A program made the position numbers and the translations under genes. DNA of 64,000 nt from Methyloversatilis sp. (GTDB lineage Bacteria > Pseudomonadota > Gammaproteobacteria > Burkholderiales > Rhodocyclaceae): positions 24,644 through 88,643 of the forward strand of contig NZ_JAUYRO010000117.1 in assembly GCF_030696805.1 (NCBI RefSeq). Reading direction: 5' to 3'. Each line of letters starts with the position of its first letter. Position 1 is the stretch's first letter. Positions 25,647 through 35,154 of the stretch are shown here, piece by piece. A model generated the notes under the pieces. That model worked only from the letters and a program-made list of their open reading frames with translations. It had not been told where the DNA came from and did no database searches.

Positions 25647-28046
25647 ATGTCCCGTCCCATCCCCCTTCAGTTCCGAATCCGTCGTGTGGCTGTGCTCGGT
25701 GCCGGCGTCATGGGTGCGCAGATCGCTGCGCACTGCGCCAACGCCAATGTGTCGGTCGTGTTGTTCGATCTTGCCGCGAAGGAGGGCGACCCGGACGGCA
25801 TCGTCAAGCGTGCACTCGACGGCCTGAAGAAGCTCGAACCGGCGCCGCTGGCGACTGCCGACCGGCTGGCGCTGATCGAGGTCGGGAACTACGACCGCGA
25901 CCTCGCGCGGCTGGGCGAGTGCGATCTCGTGATCGAAGCCATCGCCGAACGCATGGACTGGAAGCACGGTCTTTACGAGAAGGTCGCGCCGCACCTGCGC
26001 GCCGACGCCATCTTCGCCAGCAACACCTCCGGCCTGTCGATCAACGCACTGGCCGACGGCTGCCCGGACAGCCTGCGCAGCCGCTTCTGCGGTGTGCATT
26101 TCTTCAACCCGCCGCGCTACATGTCGCTGGTCGAGCTGATTCCGTCGCGCTCGACCGACGCGGCGCTGCTCGATGCGCTGGAAACCTTCCTGACGACGAC
26201 GCTGGGCAAGAACGTGGTGCGCGCGCTCGACACGCCGAACTTCGTCGCCAACCGGGTCGGCGTGTTTTCGATGCTGGCGGCGATGCACCACACCGAGCGC
26301 CTCGGTCTGGGCTTCGACGAGGTCGATGCGCTGACCGGCCCGGCGATCGGCCGGCCGAAGTCGGCCACCTACCGCACCGCCGACGTGGTCGGGCTGGACA
26401 CCTTGCTGCACGTCGTGAAAACCATGACCGACAACCTGCCGGCCGACCCTTGGCATCGCTACTACACCGCGCCGGCCTGGCTCGCCGCGCTGGTCGGCCA
26501 GGGCGCGCTGGGCCAGAAGACGAAGCTTGGCGTGTATCGCAAGGACGGCCGGCAGATCAAGGTGCTGGATCTGGCGACGCAGGACTACCGCGATTCGGCC
26601 GGCGCCATCGCAGACGAAGTGCAGGCCATCCTCGCCGAGCGCGACCCGCAGATGAAACTGGCAGCGCTGCGCGCGTCGGCGCATCCGCAGGCGCAGTTCC
26701 TGTGGTCCGTCTTTCGCGACGTATTCCATTACGTGGCCGTGCATCTTGCAGACATCGCACACACCGCGCGCGACGTCGATTTCGCCATGCGCTGGGGCTT
26801 CGGCTGGCAGACCGGGCCGTTCGAAACCTGGCAGGCCGCCGGCTGGCAGCAGGTTGCCGGCTGGCTGCGCGACGACATCGCCGCCGGCCGCACGATGAGC
26901 GACGCACCGCTGCCGGCCTGGGTATTCGAACGGCACAGTGCGCACGAAGCCGGTGCATCGTGGTCGGCGTCGGCCGCCATGGTGCAGCCGCGTGCATCGC
27001 TGCCAGCCCATGCACGCCAGCTGTTTCCCGAACTCGTGCTCGGCGAAACCCGGCGTGCCACGCACACGATCTGGGAAGGCGACGAGGTCCGGCTATGGAC
27101 GCTGGACGACGCCGACGGCGAACGCGCACCGGTGCTGTCGTTCAGGAGCCGTATGTCGGCCATCGGCCCGAAGGTGCTCGAAGGCGTGCGCGAAGCCATC
27201 GCCCGCGCCGAGCGCGACTTCGATGCACTGGTCATCTGGCAGCCGCAGGGGCCGTTTTCGGTCGGCGCCAACCTGAAGCAGATCCGACCGGTGCTCGAAG
27301 CGGGTGACTTCAAGGCGCTGGATGGCGTCATCAACGACTTCCAGCAGGCGTCGCAGGCGATCAAGCACGCCCGGATTCCGGTCATCACCGCAGTGCAGAA
27401 CATGGCGCTGGGCGGCGGCTGCGAATTCGTCATGCACTCGCCGCGCGCCGTGGTGGCGCTGGAAAGCTATATCGGCCTGGTCGAAGCGGGCGTCGGCCTG
27501 ATTCCGGCCGGCGGCGGCTGCAAGGAATTTGCACTGCGCGCCTCACGGGCGGCCGAAGCATCGGCGACCAAGGACCCGATGAATTTCCTGCAGTCGGTGT
27601 TCCAGACCATCGCCATGGCGAATGTGTCGAAAAGCGCGCGCCACGCGCAGGAACTCGGTCTGCTGAAACCGGACGACGTGGTCGTGATGCATGCCGGCGA
27701 ATTGCTGCATGTGGCGCGACGCAACGCGATCGCCATGGCCGACAGCGCCTGGCGGCCGGCGCTGCAGGCGTCGAACATCATGGTGGCCGGACGCAGCGGC
27801 ATCGCCACGCTTGAAATGATGCTGGTGAACATGCGCGAGGGCGGCCTGATTTCAGCGCACGACTATCGCGTGGCGCGCGCGGCGGCTGTGGCGCTGTGCG
27901 GCGGCGAGATCGAAACCGGCTCGCGGGTGAGCGAGCAGTGGTTGCTCGAAGTCGAGCGCGCGGAGTTCGTCGCGCTGCTGCGAACGCCCGAAACGCAGGC
28001 GCGCATCGCGCACATGATGGACACCGGCAAGCCCTTGCGGAACTGA
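25647..28046 (+). CDS. 3-hydroxyacyl-CoA dehydrogenase/enoyl-CoA hydratase, reversed (FadN-like) domain order
   Basis: 799 residues. Here the NAD dehydrogenase domain comes first (VAVLGAGVMGAQIAAHCAN at residue 14, then HFFNPPRYMSLVELI) and the hydratase domain is at the C-terminal half (VQNMALGGGCEFVMHSPR, GLVEAGVGLIPAGGGCKE). This is the opposite order to the gene at 21797 and is that of FadN and betaproteobacterial FadB2-type enzymes. It is 10 nt upstream of a thiolase, forming a second complete beta-oxidation pair next to the first. Substrate range probably differs in chain length or unsaturation (inference). Confidence 0.93.
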   Translation: MSRPIPLQFRIRRVAVLGAGVMGAQIAAHCANANVSVVLFDLAAKEGDPDGIVKRALDGLKKLEPAPLATADRLALIEVGNYDRDLARLGECDLVIEAIAERMDWKHGLYEKVAPHLRADAIFASNTSGLSINALADGCPDSLRSRFCGVHFFNPPRYMSLVELIPSRSTDAALLDALETFLTTTLGKNVVRALDTPNFVANRVGVFSMLAAMHHTERLGLGFDEVDALTGPAIGRPKSATYRTADVVGLDTLLHVVKTMTDNLPADPWHRYYTAPAWLAALVGQGALGQKTKLGVYRKDGRQIKVLDLATQDYRDSAGAIADEVQAILAERDPQMKLAALRASAHPQAQFLWSVFRDVFHYVAVHLADIAHTARDVDFAMRWGFGWQTGPFETWQAAGWQQVAGWLRDDIAAGRTMSDAPLPAWVFERHSAHEAGASWSASAAMVQPRASLPAHARQLFPELVLGETRRATHTIWEGDEVRLWTLDDADGERAPVLSFRSRMSAIGPKVLEGVREAIARAERDFDALVIWQPQGPFSVGANLKQIRPVLEAGDFKALDGVINDFQQASQAIKHARIPVITAVQNMALGGGCEFVMHSPRAVVALESYIGLVEAGVGLIPAGGGCKEFALRASRAAEASATKDPMNFLQSVFQTIAMANVSKSARHAQELGLLKPDDVVVMHAGELLHVARRNAIAMADSAWRPALQASNIMVAGRSGIATLEMMLVNMREGGLISAHDYRVARAAAVALCGGEIETGSRVSEQWLLEVERAEFVALLRTPETQARIAHMMDTGKPLRN

Positions 28047-28056
28047 GGAGACAGTC

Positions 28057-29256
28057 ATGACACGACAGATCCAGGATGCCTACATCGTCGCCGCAAAACG
28101 CACGGCCGTGGCGCGCAAGAACGGTGCCTTCCGCCATGTGCGGCCGGACGACATGCTGGCGCACGTGCTGCGCGGCACGGTCGCCGCCGTGCCGGCTTTC
28201 GACCTGAACGAGATCGGCGATGTGGTCGTCGGCTGCGCGATGCCGGAAGGCGAACAAGGCATGAATGTGGCGCGCATCGGCGTGCTGCTGGCCGGCTTTC
28301 CGGTGTCGGTGCCGGGCATCACGGTGAACCGCTTCTGCGCCAGCGGACTCAACGCCGTGGCCGATGCGGCGATGAAAATCATGACCGGCCAGTGCGACAT
28401 CGCCATCGGCGCCGGTACCGAATCGATGACCGTCATGCCGACCATGATGGGCAACAAGGTGAGCGTGAATCCGCGCGCCTTCGAATCTGATGAACACGTC
28501 GCCATCGCCTATGGCATGGGTCTGACCGCGGAGAAGGTGGTGCAGCGATACGGGGTGTCGCGCGAGGATCAGGACGCCTTCGCGCTGGCGTCGCACCACA
28601 AGGCGCTGGCCGCGATCGCCGCCGGCCGCTTCCGCGACGAGGTGCTGCCCTACACGGTGCGCAGCCATCTGCCCGATCTGGCGAGCAATACGGTACGCAT
28701 GACCGAGCGCGTTTTCGACACCGACGAAGGCCCGCGCGCCGATTCGAGCGCGCAAGCGCTGGCGAAGCTGCGTCCGGCCTTTTCGGCGCGCGGCTCCGTC
28801 ACCGCCGGCAACAGTTCGCAGATGTCGGATGGCGCAGCCGCCGTGCTGCTGATGTCGGAAGCCGCGATGAAGCGCATCGGCGCCGTGCCGATTGCCCGCT
28901 TTCGTGGTTTTTCGATCGCTGGCGTGCCGCCGGAAATCATGGGCATCGGACCGGTCGAGGCTATTCCGAAGGCGCTGAAACTGGCCGGTCTGGCGCAGGA
29001 CGACATCGACTGGATCGAGCTCAACGAAGCCTTCGCCGCGCAGGCGCTGGCGGTGATACGCACGCTGGGGCTGGACCCGGCGAAGGTGAATCCGCTCGGC
29101 GGCGCGATCGCGCTCGGTCACCCGCTGGGTGCCACCGGCGCCATCAGAACTGCCACCGTCATCGCTGCGATGCAGCGCAACGAGGCGCGCATCGGCTTGG
29201 TGACGATGTGCATCGGCACCGGCATGGGCGCCGCAGGGATATTCGAGAAGGTGTGA
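28057..29256 (+). CDS. fadA: Acetyl-CoA C-acyltransferase (thiolase), FadA type
   Basis: 399 residues, standard thiolase length. Nucleophile Cys in NRFCASGLNAVAD (about residue 92), then ELNEAFAAQALAV, the His motif GGAIALGHPLGATGAI, and the C-terminal Cys in MCIGTGMGAAGIFE. It cleaves 3-ketoacyl-CoA to acetyl-CoA. It follows the reversed-order multifunctional enzyme by 10 nt and should form a complex with it. Confidence 0.94.
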   Translation: MTRQIQDAYIVAAKRTAVARKNGAFRHVRPDDMLAHVLRGTVAAVPAFDLNEIGDVVVGCAMPEGEQGMNVARIGVLLAGFPVSVPGITVNRFCASGLNAVADAAMKIMTGQCDIAIGAGTESMTVMPTMMGNKVSVNPRAFESDEHVAIAYGMGLTAEKVVQRYGVSREDQDAFALASHHKALAAIAAGRFRDEVLPYTVRSHLPDLASNTVRMTERVFDTDEGPRADSSAQALAKLRPAFSARGSVTAGNSSQMSDGAAAVLLMSEAAMKRIGAVPIARFRGFSIAGVPPEIMGIGPVEAIPKALKLAGLAQDDIDWIELNEAFAAQALAVIRTLGLDPAKVNPLGGAIALGHPLGATGAIRTATVIAAMQRNEARIGLVTMCIGTGMGAAGIFEKV

Positions 29257-29310
29257 GCGCGTGTCAGCGCCGACGGTCGGAACCGGCGATATGCCGGTCC
29301 CGGATCAGCC

Positions 29311-30030
29311 TTACTTGATGGCGGAAAGACGCTTTTCGAGTTGCGCCACCGGCACGTAGCCCGGAATGCGCTCGCCCGTGCTCAGGAATATGGTCGGCGT
29401 ACCGCGCACCCGGTACTTTTCGCCCAGCGCCGCTGCCTTCTGGAAGCCGGCCATGTCGCACGACGCGGCGGCAGACGCCGGCGCGACATTGCCAGTCATC
29501 CAGTCATTCCAGGCCTTCAGCCGGTCGGGCGAGCACCAGATTGCTTCCGACTTCTTCACCGAATCGGGGCCCAGCACCGGTGTCAGGAAGGTGTAGACGG
29601 TCACGTTGTCCATCGTCAGCAGTTCCTTCGCCAGCTTCTTGCAGTAACCGCAATTCGGATCTTCGAAGGTCGCGAACACCCGCTTGCCGGTTCCGCGCAC
29701 CTGCTTGATCGCGAGCTCAAGCGGCAATTCGGCGAAGTTGATGCCTGACAGCTGATTCACCCGCTGCTGCGTGATGTTCTGGCGCGACTTCGCATCGAGG
29801 ATTTCGCCCAGGATGAGGTAATTCGCCTTCTCGTCGGTGTACAGGATTTCTCCGCCAATGCGGACTTCATACAGGCCGAGGTAGGGCGTCTTGGTGACGC
29901 CCTCGACCTTGGAGCCGTTGCCGATGGCGGTTTCGACGGCGGTCTTGATCGAATCTTCAACCGGACCCGCGAAGGCAACCGATGCGGCGGCGAGCGCGCA
30001 CAGCAGTGCGGCGGTGTGCTTGATGGACAT
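29311..30030 (-). CDS. dsbC: Periplasmic disulfide isomerase DsbC
   Basis: 239 residues with a Sec signal peptide (MSIKHTAALLCALAAASVAFA). N-terminal dimerisation domain (residues 22-85) and thioredoxin domain with active site C127-G-Y-C130 in FEDPNCGYCKKL. The cis-Pro motif TPTIFLSTG lies near the C-terminus and a second Cys pair (WCSPD ... SCDMAG) gives the structural disulfide seen in DsbC. It shuffles wrong disulfides in exported proteins. The gene is convergent with the thiolase gene. Confidence 0.95.
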   Translation of the reverse strand: MSIKHTAALLCALAAASVAFAGPVEDSIKTAVETAIGNGSKVEGVTKTPYLGLYEVRIGGEILYTDEKANYLILGEILDAKSRQNITQQRVNQLSGINFAELPLELAIKQVRGTGKRVFATFEDPNCGYCKKLAKELLTMDNVTVYTFLTPVLGPDSVKKSEAIWCSPDRLKAWNDWMTGNVAPASAAASCDMAGFQKAAALGEKYRVRGTPTIFLSTGERIPGYVPVAQLEKRLSAIK

Positions 30031-30117
30031 TGAAACTCCTGTTGGGGCGCTGTGTTGGCGGCCCCGATGGGCCGGATTTCTTTCGTGCGATCGTTCGTGC
30101 AATATTTCGTGCGCCAA

Positions 30118-31284
30118 TTAACCGAGCGCGTAGCGTACCAGCGCATTGCGTAAGACAGGCATGCCCTGTGTCAGGTTCAGCCCGGTATTCCTGAGCCAGG
30201 CCAGCGCCGGCCAGGTTGGGCGGAACAGCTCGTGCAGCGCGTGCGTCGTGAGCTGCAGTGCCTGCACCTCTTCGGCACGCTTGCGCTCGTAGCGACGCAG
30301 CACGCGCAGGTCACCCAGCACGCTGCGATCCGTGTCGGCCAGCACACCGGCCAGCACGCGCACGTCGGCAAAACCCAGATTCACGCCATGGCCCGACAGC
30401 GGATGGATGGCATGCGCCGCATCGCCGACCAGCGCCACGCCCGGTGCGATCACCTTCGGTACCTGCATCAGCCGCAGCGGGAAACCGGCTGCCGGCGTCA
30501 CCAGTTCGAGTGCGCCGAGCACGTGATCGCCCGCTGCGGCAACCTCGATCGCCAGTGTAGCCGCGTCATGTTGCAGCAGTTCGCGACCCCTGGCTTCCGG
30601 CGCCGACCACACCATGGACATGTGCTGATCGGGCAGCGGCAGGAAAGCCAGCACGCCATCCGGCCGGAACCATTGCCAGGCGCACCCCAGATGCGGCTTT
30701 TCGCAGCGGAAGTTCGCGATCACGCCCAGTTCGTTGTAATCGGTGAAGCGCGCGTCCAGCCCGACCTGCGTGCGCACCCATGAATTGACCCCGTCGGCGC
30801 CGACCACCAGCGCGGCGTCAAGCGTGCGACCATCTTCCAGCGTCAGCCGCGACCGGCCGCGCTCATGCGCCAGCTTCGCCGGCCGCGCCGGGCACAGCAA
30901 TGTGGCATTGGCCTGCCGCTTCACGCCCTCCCACAGCTCGCGCGCGATCAGGCTCGATTCGGCAATCCAGGCCAGCTCACCCACGCCGACGTCGAACGCC
31001 GAAAAGTCGAGACGCGCGCCGCGATCGCCGAACACCTCGATGCGGGCAAGCGGCTGCATCCGCGCATGATCGAGGTGCGCCCAGGCGCCAACCGATTCGA
31101 GAAAGGCCGCGCTCGACGGACTGACCGCATACACCCGCGCATCCCAGCTGCCGACCGGCCACTCCGGCATCCGTCCCTCTACCAGCGCCACCGACAACTG
31201 CGCCCGGCGCAGCGCCGCACACAGCGCCAGCCCGGGCAAGCCGGCGCCAACGATGACCACGTCGAACTGAAGATCCTGCTGCAT
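30118..31284 (-). CDS. FAD-dependent hydroxylase, UbiH/UbiF/VisC/COQ6 family
   Basis: 388 residues from the ATG at 31284 (MQQDLQFDVVIVGAGLPGLAL). FAD motif GAGLPGLALCAAL at the N-terminus, DG motif VVGADGVNSWVR in the middle, and the GD motif VGDAAHAIHPLSGHGVNLGFAD near residue 290. These are the three signatures of class A aromatic hydroxylases of ubiquinone synthesis. Which ring position it oxidises (UbiH, UbiI, UbiF or UbiM) cannot be decided here. It is 87 nt upstream of dsbC on the same strand. Confidence 0.88.
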   Translation of the reverse strand: MQQDLQFDVVIVGAGLPGLALCAALRRAQLSVALVEGRMPEWPVGSWDARVYAVSPSSAAFLESVGAWAHLDHARMQPLARIEVFGDRGARLDFSAFDVGVGELAWIAESSLIARELWEGVKRQANATLLCPARPAKLAHERGRSRLTLEDGRTLDAALVVGADGVNSWVRTQVGLDARFTDYNELGVIANFRCEKPHLGCAWQWFRPDGVLAFLPLPDQHMSMVWSAPEARGRELLQHDAATLAIEVAAAGDHVLGALELVTPAAGFPLRLMQVPKVIAPGVALVGDAAHAIHPLSGHGVNLGFADVRVLAGVLADTDRSVLGDLRVLRRYERKRAEEVQALQLTTHALHELFRPTWPALAWLRNTGLNLTQGMPVLRNALVRYALG

Positions 31285-31385
31285 CGCAAAAGTGACCGCA
31301 TGGATAAAAGACCCGTGATTGTCCGGCCGGGTCGCCATTCTTGACAAGACCCGGTCCCTCCACGACAATCCACGGCCTTTCAAAG

Positions 31386-31462
31386 GGTGATGTAGCTCAG
31401 CTGGTTAGAGCGACGGATTCATAATCCGTAGGTCGAGGGTTCAAGTCCCCCCATCACCACCA
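31386..31462 (+). tRNA. tRNA-Met (CAU), elongator
   Basis: 77 nt cloverleaf with encoded CCA. Acceptor GGTGATG/CATCACC, D-arm GCTC/GAGC, anticodon stem ACGGA-TTCATAA-TCCGT with anticodon CAT, T-loop TTCAAGT. The first acceptor pair is a normal G-C, so it is not the initiator tRNA; sequence context is unlike tRNA-Ile2. One A-C mismatch is seen in the T-stem. Confidence 0.95.
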
Positions 31463-31471
31463 GCATTCAAG

Positions 31472-31500
31472 CGGCTCCCAGCGATGGGGGCCGTTTTCGT
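31472..31500 (+). terminator. Intrinsic terminator after tRNA-Met
   Basis: CGGCTCCCA-GCGA-TGGGGGCCG, a 9-bp stem with one T-G wobble, followed by TTTTCGT. Position right after the tRNA 3' end fits. Confidence 0.75.
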
Positions 31501-31566
31501 TCCCGGGCGCTTCGTTCCGGACTGACTTCAGCGCCCCTTCTGGTGACAAGACGCACACCCCTGAAT

Positions 31567-32229
31567 TCACGGTCGCGCCGTCAGGTATAGCCAGATTTCG
31601 TTGCGCCGCATGAACCAGGGTGTGAACGGGGCGTTGTAGCGCGAGAACACCGGCTCACCGGTCCACGTCATGTCGGCGGCGCGCAGTGCCGACTGCAGCT
31701 TGCCCAGATGCTCGTCGTAGTTGGACGCGGACCAGAAGCCCGAATAGCGGATCACGGCCACCTGGAAGGCCGGCATGTCGCGCAGCTGAACGCGCGCATC
31801 GAGGGGCTCCGGCGCATTGGCCGTCGTCACGCCTTCGGGCAGCACGAACTGCACGAGGAAACCGCCGGGCGACGCGGTCTGGGTGACCGGCGCCGTCATC
31901 GGCATCTTCACCGGCGCCGCGGCCTGCGTGACCGGGGCGGTCATCGCAAACTTCTTCTCGCCGCGGTTCTTGCCGAATATGTATCCCGACAAGATCGGAA
32001 ACGCCTGGCTCCCGGCCTCATCGGCGGGGCCGGGCACGACGACCTCGGCCACCGTGTAGGCCTTGTATTGCCGCACCTCGAACTCGGCCAGTGTGCGGAC
32101 CACCTGATATTCCGGTTCTTCCGTGGCGTGCAGGGGCATGGAAAGGCCAATCAGCATGAGTGTCGAGACCAGCAGCTTGCCCCACGCGGGCACGAGCCGG
32201 GTTGGCACGAAGGGGGAAACAGGATGCAT
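31567..32229 (-). CDS. SOUL-family heme-binding protein, exported
   Basis: 220 residues if begun at MHPVSPFVPTRL; two more ATGs lie up to 48 nt upstream, so the exact start is open. A signal peptide ends at MPLHA. The SOUL/HEBP domain follows: EYQVVRTLAEFEVRQYKAYTVAEV (core FEVRQYKAY), twice-repeated AMTAPVTQ / PMTAPVTQ and the C-terminal FTPWFMRRNEIWL. Known proteins bind heme or porphyrin loosely; bacterial members are of unknown role. No clear heme-ligand Cys. It is monocistronic. Confidence 0.85.
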   Translation of the reverse strand: MHPVSPFVPTRLVPAWGKLLVSTLMLIGLSMPLHATEEPEYQVVRTLAEFEVRQYKAYTVAEVVVPGPADEAGSQAFPILSGYIFGKNRGEKKFAMTAPVTQAAAPVKMPMTAPVTQTASPGGFLVQFVLPEGVTTANAPEPLDARVQLRDMPAFQVAVIRYSGFWSASNYDEHLGKLQSALRAADMTWTGEPVFSRYNAPFTPWFMRRNEIWLYLTARP

Positions 32230-32702
32230 CGGTACGGGCCTCATCATGATCACGACACTGAGGCCGATTTGCTGCACCGGGAGTTCAACAACCCGGCATC
32301 AAACAGAAGCTTTCATTTTCTTGGCGCCACCTCCGAAAGTGTTCCGACGCATTCGATGACGGGGTGCTTCGCATCGGCGAGCCGCATGCCCTGAGGCGGG
32401 TTCAGCTGACAAGCATTGCCCGGTGCGAGCGATGGTGGCGAGACCCCGCACGGCAGGCGCACCGCGGTCCCCCACCCGTGTCCGCTTCGCCTTGGGTGTC
32501 GAACAATTTGACAGTACTTGTCACCGTGGTCGTTCAACCCGTTGTTCGAACAGACCTTGGCCTGATGGCTCGAATCTTGCGTGCCCCACGCACGTTCGCC
32601 GGTGCGCGACGGCGCGTGGCAAGGCCCGGCGCCGCCTCAAATCGCCGTGACCGTCCGCTGCAGTCGTGACATCGCAGAATTCAACCCCTACCTAAGCCAA
32701 TA
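32230..32702. other. Gene-free region before the first tandem PEP-CTERM gene
   Basis: About 470 nt. Holds possible upstream starts of the SOUL gene (to 32277) and a TTGACA-like hexamer (32508-32513) inside an inverted repeat TGACA-GTACT-TGTCA (32509-32523). No good -10 follows it. No sigma-54 site like that of the PEP-CTERM gene at 5294 was found. Confidence 0.5.
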
Positions 32703-33929
32703 ATGAAAACAAAGAGAGTGCGCTCCACGTTGGCGCTGGCCAGCGCCCTGCTGAGTTTCAGCGGAGCATCCGGTGCGATCGATATTTCGGTCAATTTCGA
32801 AGCTGTCACGGTGGTTCCCTACACCGTCAATTACGGCCGGGAGTTGATGTCCATCCAGCTTACGGAAGACACGAGTTTCGGCCGCTTCTTGAAGTCGACT
32901 GTCATGATAGACGGCGTTTTCCGGAAGACCGGCGGCAATATTGCCGCCCCCGAACCGACCGTCAACTACGTGCACAACCTTTACCTGCACATGAAGGTGT
33001 CGCCCGACTACGGTGGCGTCTACGGCGAGCCGCAGGTGTTTTCCGCCGGTAACCTGATCGCCGAGCAGCAAGGCGACGGCACTGTCAGGTACTACGATGG
33101 GCGCCCCTCGCAGCCTTACCGGATCTATCTCGGCTCCGTCGCGAAGATACCGGGGGAAATCGTGGTGACCGAGGCACCGCAGGCCCGCATCGATACCGTG
33201 ACCGTCGCCGACCCGTTGGCGATCCGCGGTGACGTCGAAGGAGCCGTGGTCCTGCGCACGAACTACAGCGTCGTGTACGCCGTCGATACCTTCTTCGACA
33301 CATCCCTCGGCTGGCTCCAGAACGTATCGGACACCACTGCCTTGAACGCCGCGAGAACCCTTCGCGAATACGTCGAGGGCAACTCCCTGCACGTCGCACC
33401 GAGTGAAAACAAGCTGTACATCAACGTAAGGGGGCCTCGGACTCCCGACAACATCCGGAACGACGGCACCTTCACGGGTTTCACGGTGCATACCGCATCG
33501 CCGGGCGTCCTGGCCTACAACGTCACGCTGCCGGACGCCGCCACCATCGACGTTCCGATCGCCTTCATCAAGAACAATATGGAAGCCACGCTGGATGTCG
33601 CGTTCGAAGGTGAATCGCTGATGACCTTCCATGGCCGCGATTACCTTACCGACGAGATCCAGATGCTCAGCATCGGCATCGCCGGCCTCGAAGGCAGGCA
33701 GGGTCTGCTGACCTTCACGGTCAATACCGACGGCCCGGAAAGCGCGGAAATCTTCGTGGCCGACAATCTCAGCCTGCGGGGTTTCCAGGTCACCGCGCTG
33801 GCGGCGCCCGTGCCGGAACCCGGCTCGTGGGCGTTGATGACGGGCGGGTTGGCGCTGGTCGGTGTCATGGCGCGTCGCCGGTTTACGCAGCCGCGACGCA
33901 GCCCCGTGTCAGCACAAGGTACCGCCTGA
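32703..33929 (+). CDS. PEP-CTERM protein, tandem paralogue A
   Basis: 408 residues. Signal peptide MKTKRVRSTLALASALLSFSGASGA, a long beta-rich domain without cysteines, and a PEP-CTERM tail (VPEPGSWALM, hydrophobic helix, RRR) followed by an extra 12-residue basic/polar extension. The start has no obvious Shine-Dalgarno. It is immediately followed by a paralogue sharing the signal peptide and the last 130 residues almost exactly, while the centre has diverged. The central domain is not one I recognise. Likely a surface or matrix protein processed by exosortase. Confidence 0.85.
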   Translation: MKTKRVRSTLALASALLSFSGASGAIDISVNFEAVTVVPYTVNYGRELMSIQLTEDTSFGRFLKSTVMIDGVFRKTGGNIAAPEPTVNYVHNLYLHMKVSPDYGGVYGEPQVFSAGNLIAEQQGDGTVRYYDGRPSQPYRIYLGSVAKIPGEIVVTEAPQARIDTVTVADPLAIRGDVEGAVVLRTNYSVVYAVDTFFDTSLGWLQNVSDTTALNAARTLREYVEGNSLHVAPSENKLYINVRGPRTPDNIRNDGTFTGFTVHTASPGVLAYNVTLPDAATIDVPIAFIKNNMEATLDVAFEGESLMTFHGRDYLTDEIQMLSIGIAGLEGRQGLLTFTVNTDGPESAEIFVADNLSLRGFQVTALAAPVPEPGSWALMTGGLALVGVMARRRFTQPRRSPVSAQGTA

Positions 33930-33975
33930 AATCACCTTGAACGTACGCAGAGCCCAACTCCTACCAAAGCAAATG

Positions 33976-35154
33976 ATGAATACAAAAAGAGTGCGTTCCA
34001 CGTTGGCGCTGGCAAGCGCCCTGCTGACAGTCAGCGGTGCATCCGGTGCAGTCGATATTTCGGTCAATCACACGGTCACCACGACGGTTCCCTACACATT
34101 CGATTCCGGCAAGGCGTTGCTGTCCATACATCTGCAGCCGGACACCAATTTCGGACGAGTCCTGTCCTCGACCGTTACGATGGACGGCGCGTTCCTGAAG
34201 GCCCCCGGCGACATCGTTGCCCCCTTGCTGGATGTGAATTATCGCCACGAGCTGATCATCGGGATGAATGTCTCGCCCGGTTATGGCAGCCAGACATTTT
34301 CGGCGGGCAGCCTGTTTTCCGAGCAGATGACCCACGGCGTGTACAACATCGCGGTCAAGGGATCCGAACCCTACGTGATACACGTTGACCCCGATTCATC
34401 GAGGTACAACACCATTGTGGTGTCAGAGGCGCCGCAGGCGCGCATCGACGACTACATCGTCGCCAATCCGCTGGCGATCAAGGGTGACGCCAGAGGTGTT
34501 GTCATGCTGAGGGCGAACTACAGCGTTGCCTACCGGACCGACACCTTCTTCGACACGGCCCTCGGCTGGCTGCAGAATGTGTCGGAATTCAATGCGCAAG
34601 ACTACGTGGTCAAGATGCTTCGCGAGTACGTTCAGGAAAAGTCCGAACATGCGGAGCGCAGTACGAACAGCCTGTACATCAGACCACCCCGTAACGGCGG
34701 CCCCGGTATCCGCGGCGATGCCACCTTCACCGGCTTCAAAGTGCACACCGCATCGCCGGGCATTCTGGCCTACGACGTCACGCTGCCAGACACCGCGTTC
34801 ATCGACGTTCCGATCGCCTTCATCAAGAACAATATGGAAGCCACGCTGGATGTCGCGTTCGAAGGTGAATCGCTGATGACCTTCCATGGCAGCGATTACC
34901 TGACCGACGAGATCCAGATGCTCAACATCGACATCAGCGGCTTCGAAGGCAGGCAGGGTCTGCTGACGTTCACGATCAACACCGACGGTCCGGAAAGCGC
35001 GGAAATCTTCGTGGCCGACAATCTCAGCCTGCGGGGTTTCCAGGTCACCGCGCTGGCGGCGCCCGTGCCGGAACCCGGCAGCTACGCGTTGATGCTCGCC
35101 GGCCTTGCGGTGCTGGGTGTGAGTGCGCGTCACCGCAGGCACCTCGACGGCTGA
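33976..35154 (+). CDS. PEP-CTERM protein, tandem paralogue B
   Basis: 392 residues from the second of two adjacent ATGs (33973 or 33976), chosen because it aligns with the paralogue's MKTKRVRS. Signal peptide MNTKRVRSTLALASALLTVSGASGA, divergent centre, then a region nearly identical to paralogue A (IDVPIAFIKNNMEATLDVAF) and a PEP-CTERM tail, VPEPGSYALMLAGLAVLG with a basic end. It lies 46 nt after A and is closed by an intrinsic terminator, so A and B are one transcript unit arisen by tandem duplication. Confidence 0.85.
   Translation: MNTKRVRSTLALASALLTVSGASGAVDISVNHTVTTTVPYTFDSGKALLSIHLQPDTNFGRVLSSTVTMDGAFLKAPGDIVAPLLDVNYRHELIIGMNVSPGYGSQTFSAGSLFSEQMTHGVYNIAVKGSEPYVIHVDPDSSRYNTIVVSEAPQARIDDYIVANPLAIKGDARGVVMLRANYSVAYRTDTFFDTALGWLQNVSEFNAQDYVVKMLREYVQEKSEHAERSTNSLYIRPPRNGGPGIRGDATFTGFKVHTASPGILAYDVTLPDTAFIDVPIAFIKNNMEATLDVAFEGESLMTFHGSDYLTDEIQMLNIDISGFEGRQGLLTFTINTDGPESAEIFVADNLSLRGFQVTALAAPVPEPGSYALMLAGLAVLGVSARHRRHLDG

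Noticed and set aside
32508..32536. Sigma-70 promoter before the tandem PEP-CTERM genes
   Set aside because: The -35 hexamer is good but no acceptable -10 lies at 15-19 nt; kept only as a note.
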